A DNA stretch of 13,535 nucleotides. Origin: Pseudomonadota bacterium. Its GTDB lineage: Bacteria > Pseudomonadota > Gammaproteobacteria > Burkholderiales > Thiobacillaceae. Location: contig JAUPLV010000049.1 of the NCBI GenBank assembly GCA_030836725.1, forward strand, positions 1 through 13,535, read 5' to 3'. Under the pieces are notes generated by a model that saw only the letters and a program-made list of their open reading frames with translations, made no database searches and was not told the origin of the DNA. A program made the translations under genes and the position numbers. The first letter of the stretch is position 1. Each line of letters starts with the position of its first letter. Positions 13,356 through 13,535 of the stretch are shown here, piece by piece.

Positions 13356-13535
13356 GGTTTAACCTAAAAACCGCAGTTGACCGCTCGTCACCCTTGCAAA
13401 CGCCGCATGAATACAAAATTGAGTGCCTTCAATGCCGTTCATCCGCTGGGTAAGTCCGCTACACGCCCGATGGCACGCCTGCTCGTGCGCCTGCCTTTGC
13501 ACCCGCAAGGGGCAGGCCGACTTCGTAAAGCCGCT
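13356..13535. other. Unassigned tail after selD: tandem hairpins, open on both strands
   Basis: Nothing here is a secure gene. A plus-strand frame opens with ATG 13407 and stays open to the right edge (43 codons, starting MNTKLSAFNAVHPLGKSATR), with no ribosome site. A minus-strand frame is also open from the edge to a TAA at 13361-13359. Only about half of the plus-frame third positions are G or C, well below the genes on the left. Two hairpins stand back to back: GCACG/CGTGC (13473-13477 with 13484-13488), and GCCTGCC/GGCAGGC (13489-13495 with 13511-13517) with an inner TTGC/GCAA stem. The stretch begins with a TTAA (13359-13362) followed by CCTAAAAACCGCAGTTGACC (13363-13382). Possibilities are a mobile-element end, a structured RNA or a short unknown gene; none can be chosen from this window. 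Confidence 0.45.
13489..13517. repeat. Strong inverted repeat (hairpin) near the right edge
   Basis: GCCTGCC (13489-13495) pairs with GGCAGGC (13511-13517), and TTGC (13497-13500) pairs with GCAA (13505-13508) around an ACCC loop. No T run follows, so it is not an intrinsic terminator on the plus strand. A second 5-bp hairpin ends one base before it. Confidence 0.6.

Noticed and set aside
13356..13372. Intrinsic terminator for selD
   Set aside because: GGTTT and AAACC can form a five-base stem, but no T run follows and the pairing is weak.

Overview
The window is GC-rich, densely coded DNA that most resembles a betaproteobacterium. The basis is the gene types and their order (YjbQ, LolC/E, LolD, ComEC, a RelA with a dead hydrolase site, an RpfE-type protein, MnmH/SelD); no database search was possible, so the taxonomic call is an inference. 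It reads as chromosomal housekeeping and envelope sequence. No tRNA, rRNA, CRISPR array, toxin-antitoxin pair or phage gene was seen. The last 180 bases are the only stretch that looks different from the rest.

Layout: (1) 1-1188, minus strand: a LysM-YkuD L,D-transpeptidase followed, with a 4-base GTGA overlap, by a Tat-exported MepK/YcbK-type (DUF882) endopeptidase that runs off the left edge. (2) 1189-1443: a regulatory gap with 10-bp-spaced TACATTT repeats. (3) 1444-1992: a Spy/CpxP-like periplasmic protein with a His-rich tail, ended by a textbook intrinsic terminator. (4) 2023-2994, minus strand: an RpfE-type protein. (5) 3035-11249, plus strand: seven closely packed genes, yjbQ, lolC, lolD, comEC, relA, a DyP-type peroxidase and a small membrane protein, with no intrinsic terminator seen between them. 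(6) 11246-12286, minus strand: mnmH, whose stop overlaps the stop of the membrane protein gene. (7) 12315-13355, plus strand: selD, divergent from mnmH across 28 bases. (8) 13356-13535: an unassigned tail with two strong hairpins and no clear coding bias.

How they work together: the transpeptidase/endopeptidase pair would make and cut unusual peptidoglycan cross-links. LolC and LolD form the lipoprotein release machine of the inner membrane, and ComEC is the DNA-uptake channel. RelA is the (p)ppGpp synthetase. SelD makes selenophosphate, which MnmH uses to make 2-selenouridine in tRNA. The lolC-lolD-comEC-relA stretch is joined by overlaps or a very short gap and is very likely one transcript.

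I did not find a convincing new multi-gene system. The points most worth a second look are the structured tail after selD, the back-to-back putative leaderless promoters between rpfE and yjbQ, the CpxR-like box before the Spy-like gene, the transpeptidase/endopeptidase overlap and the unidentified membrane protein.
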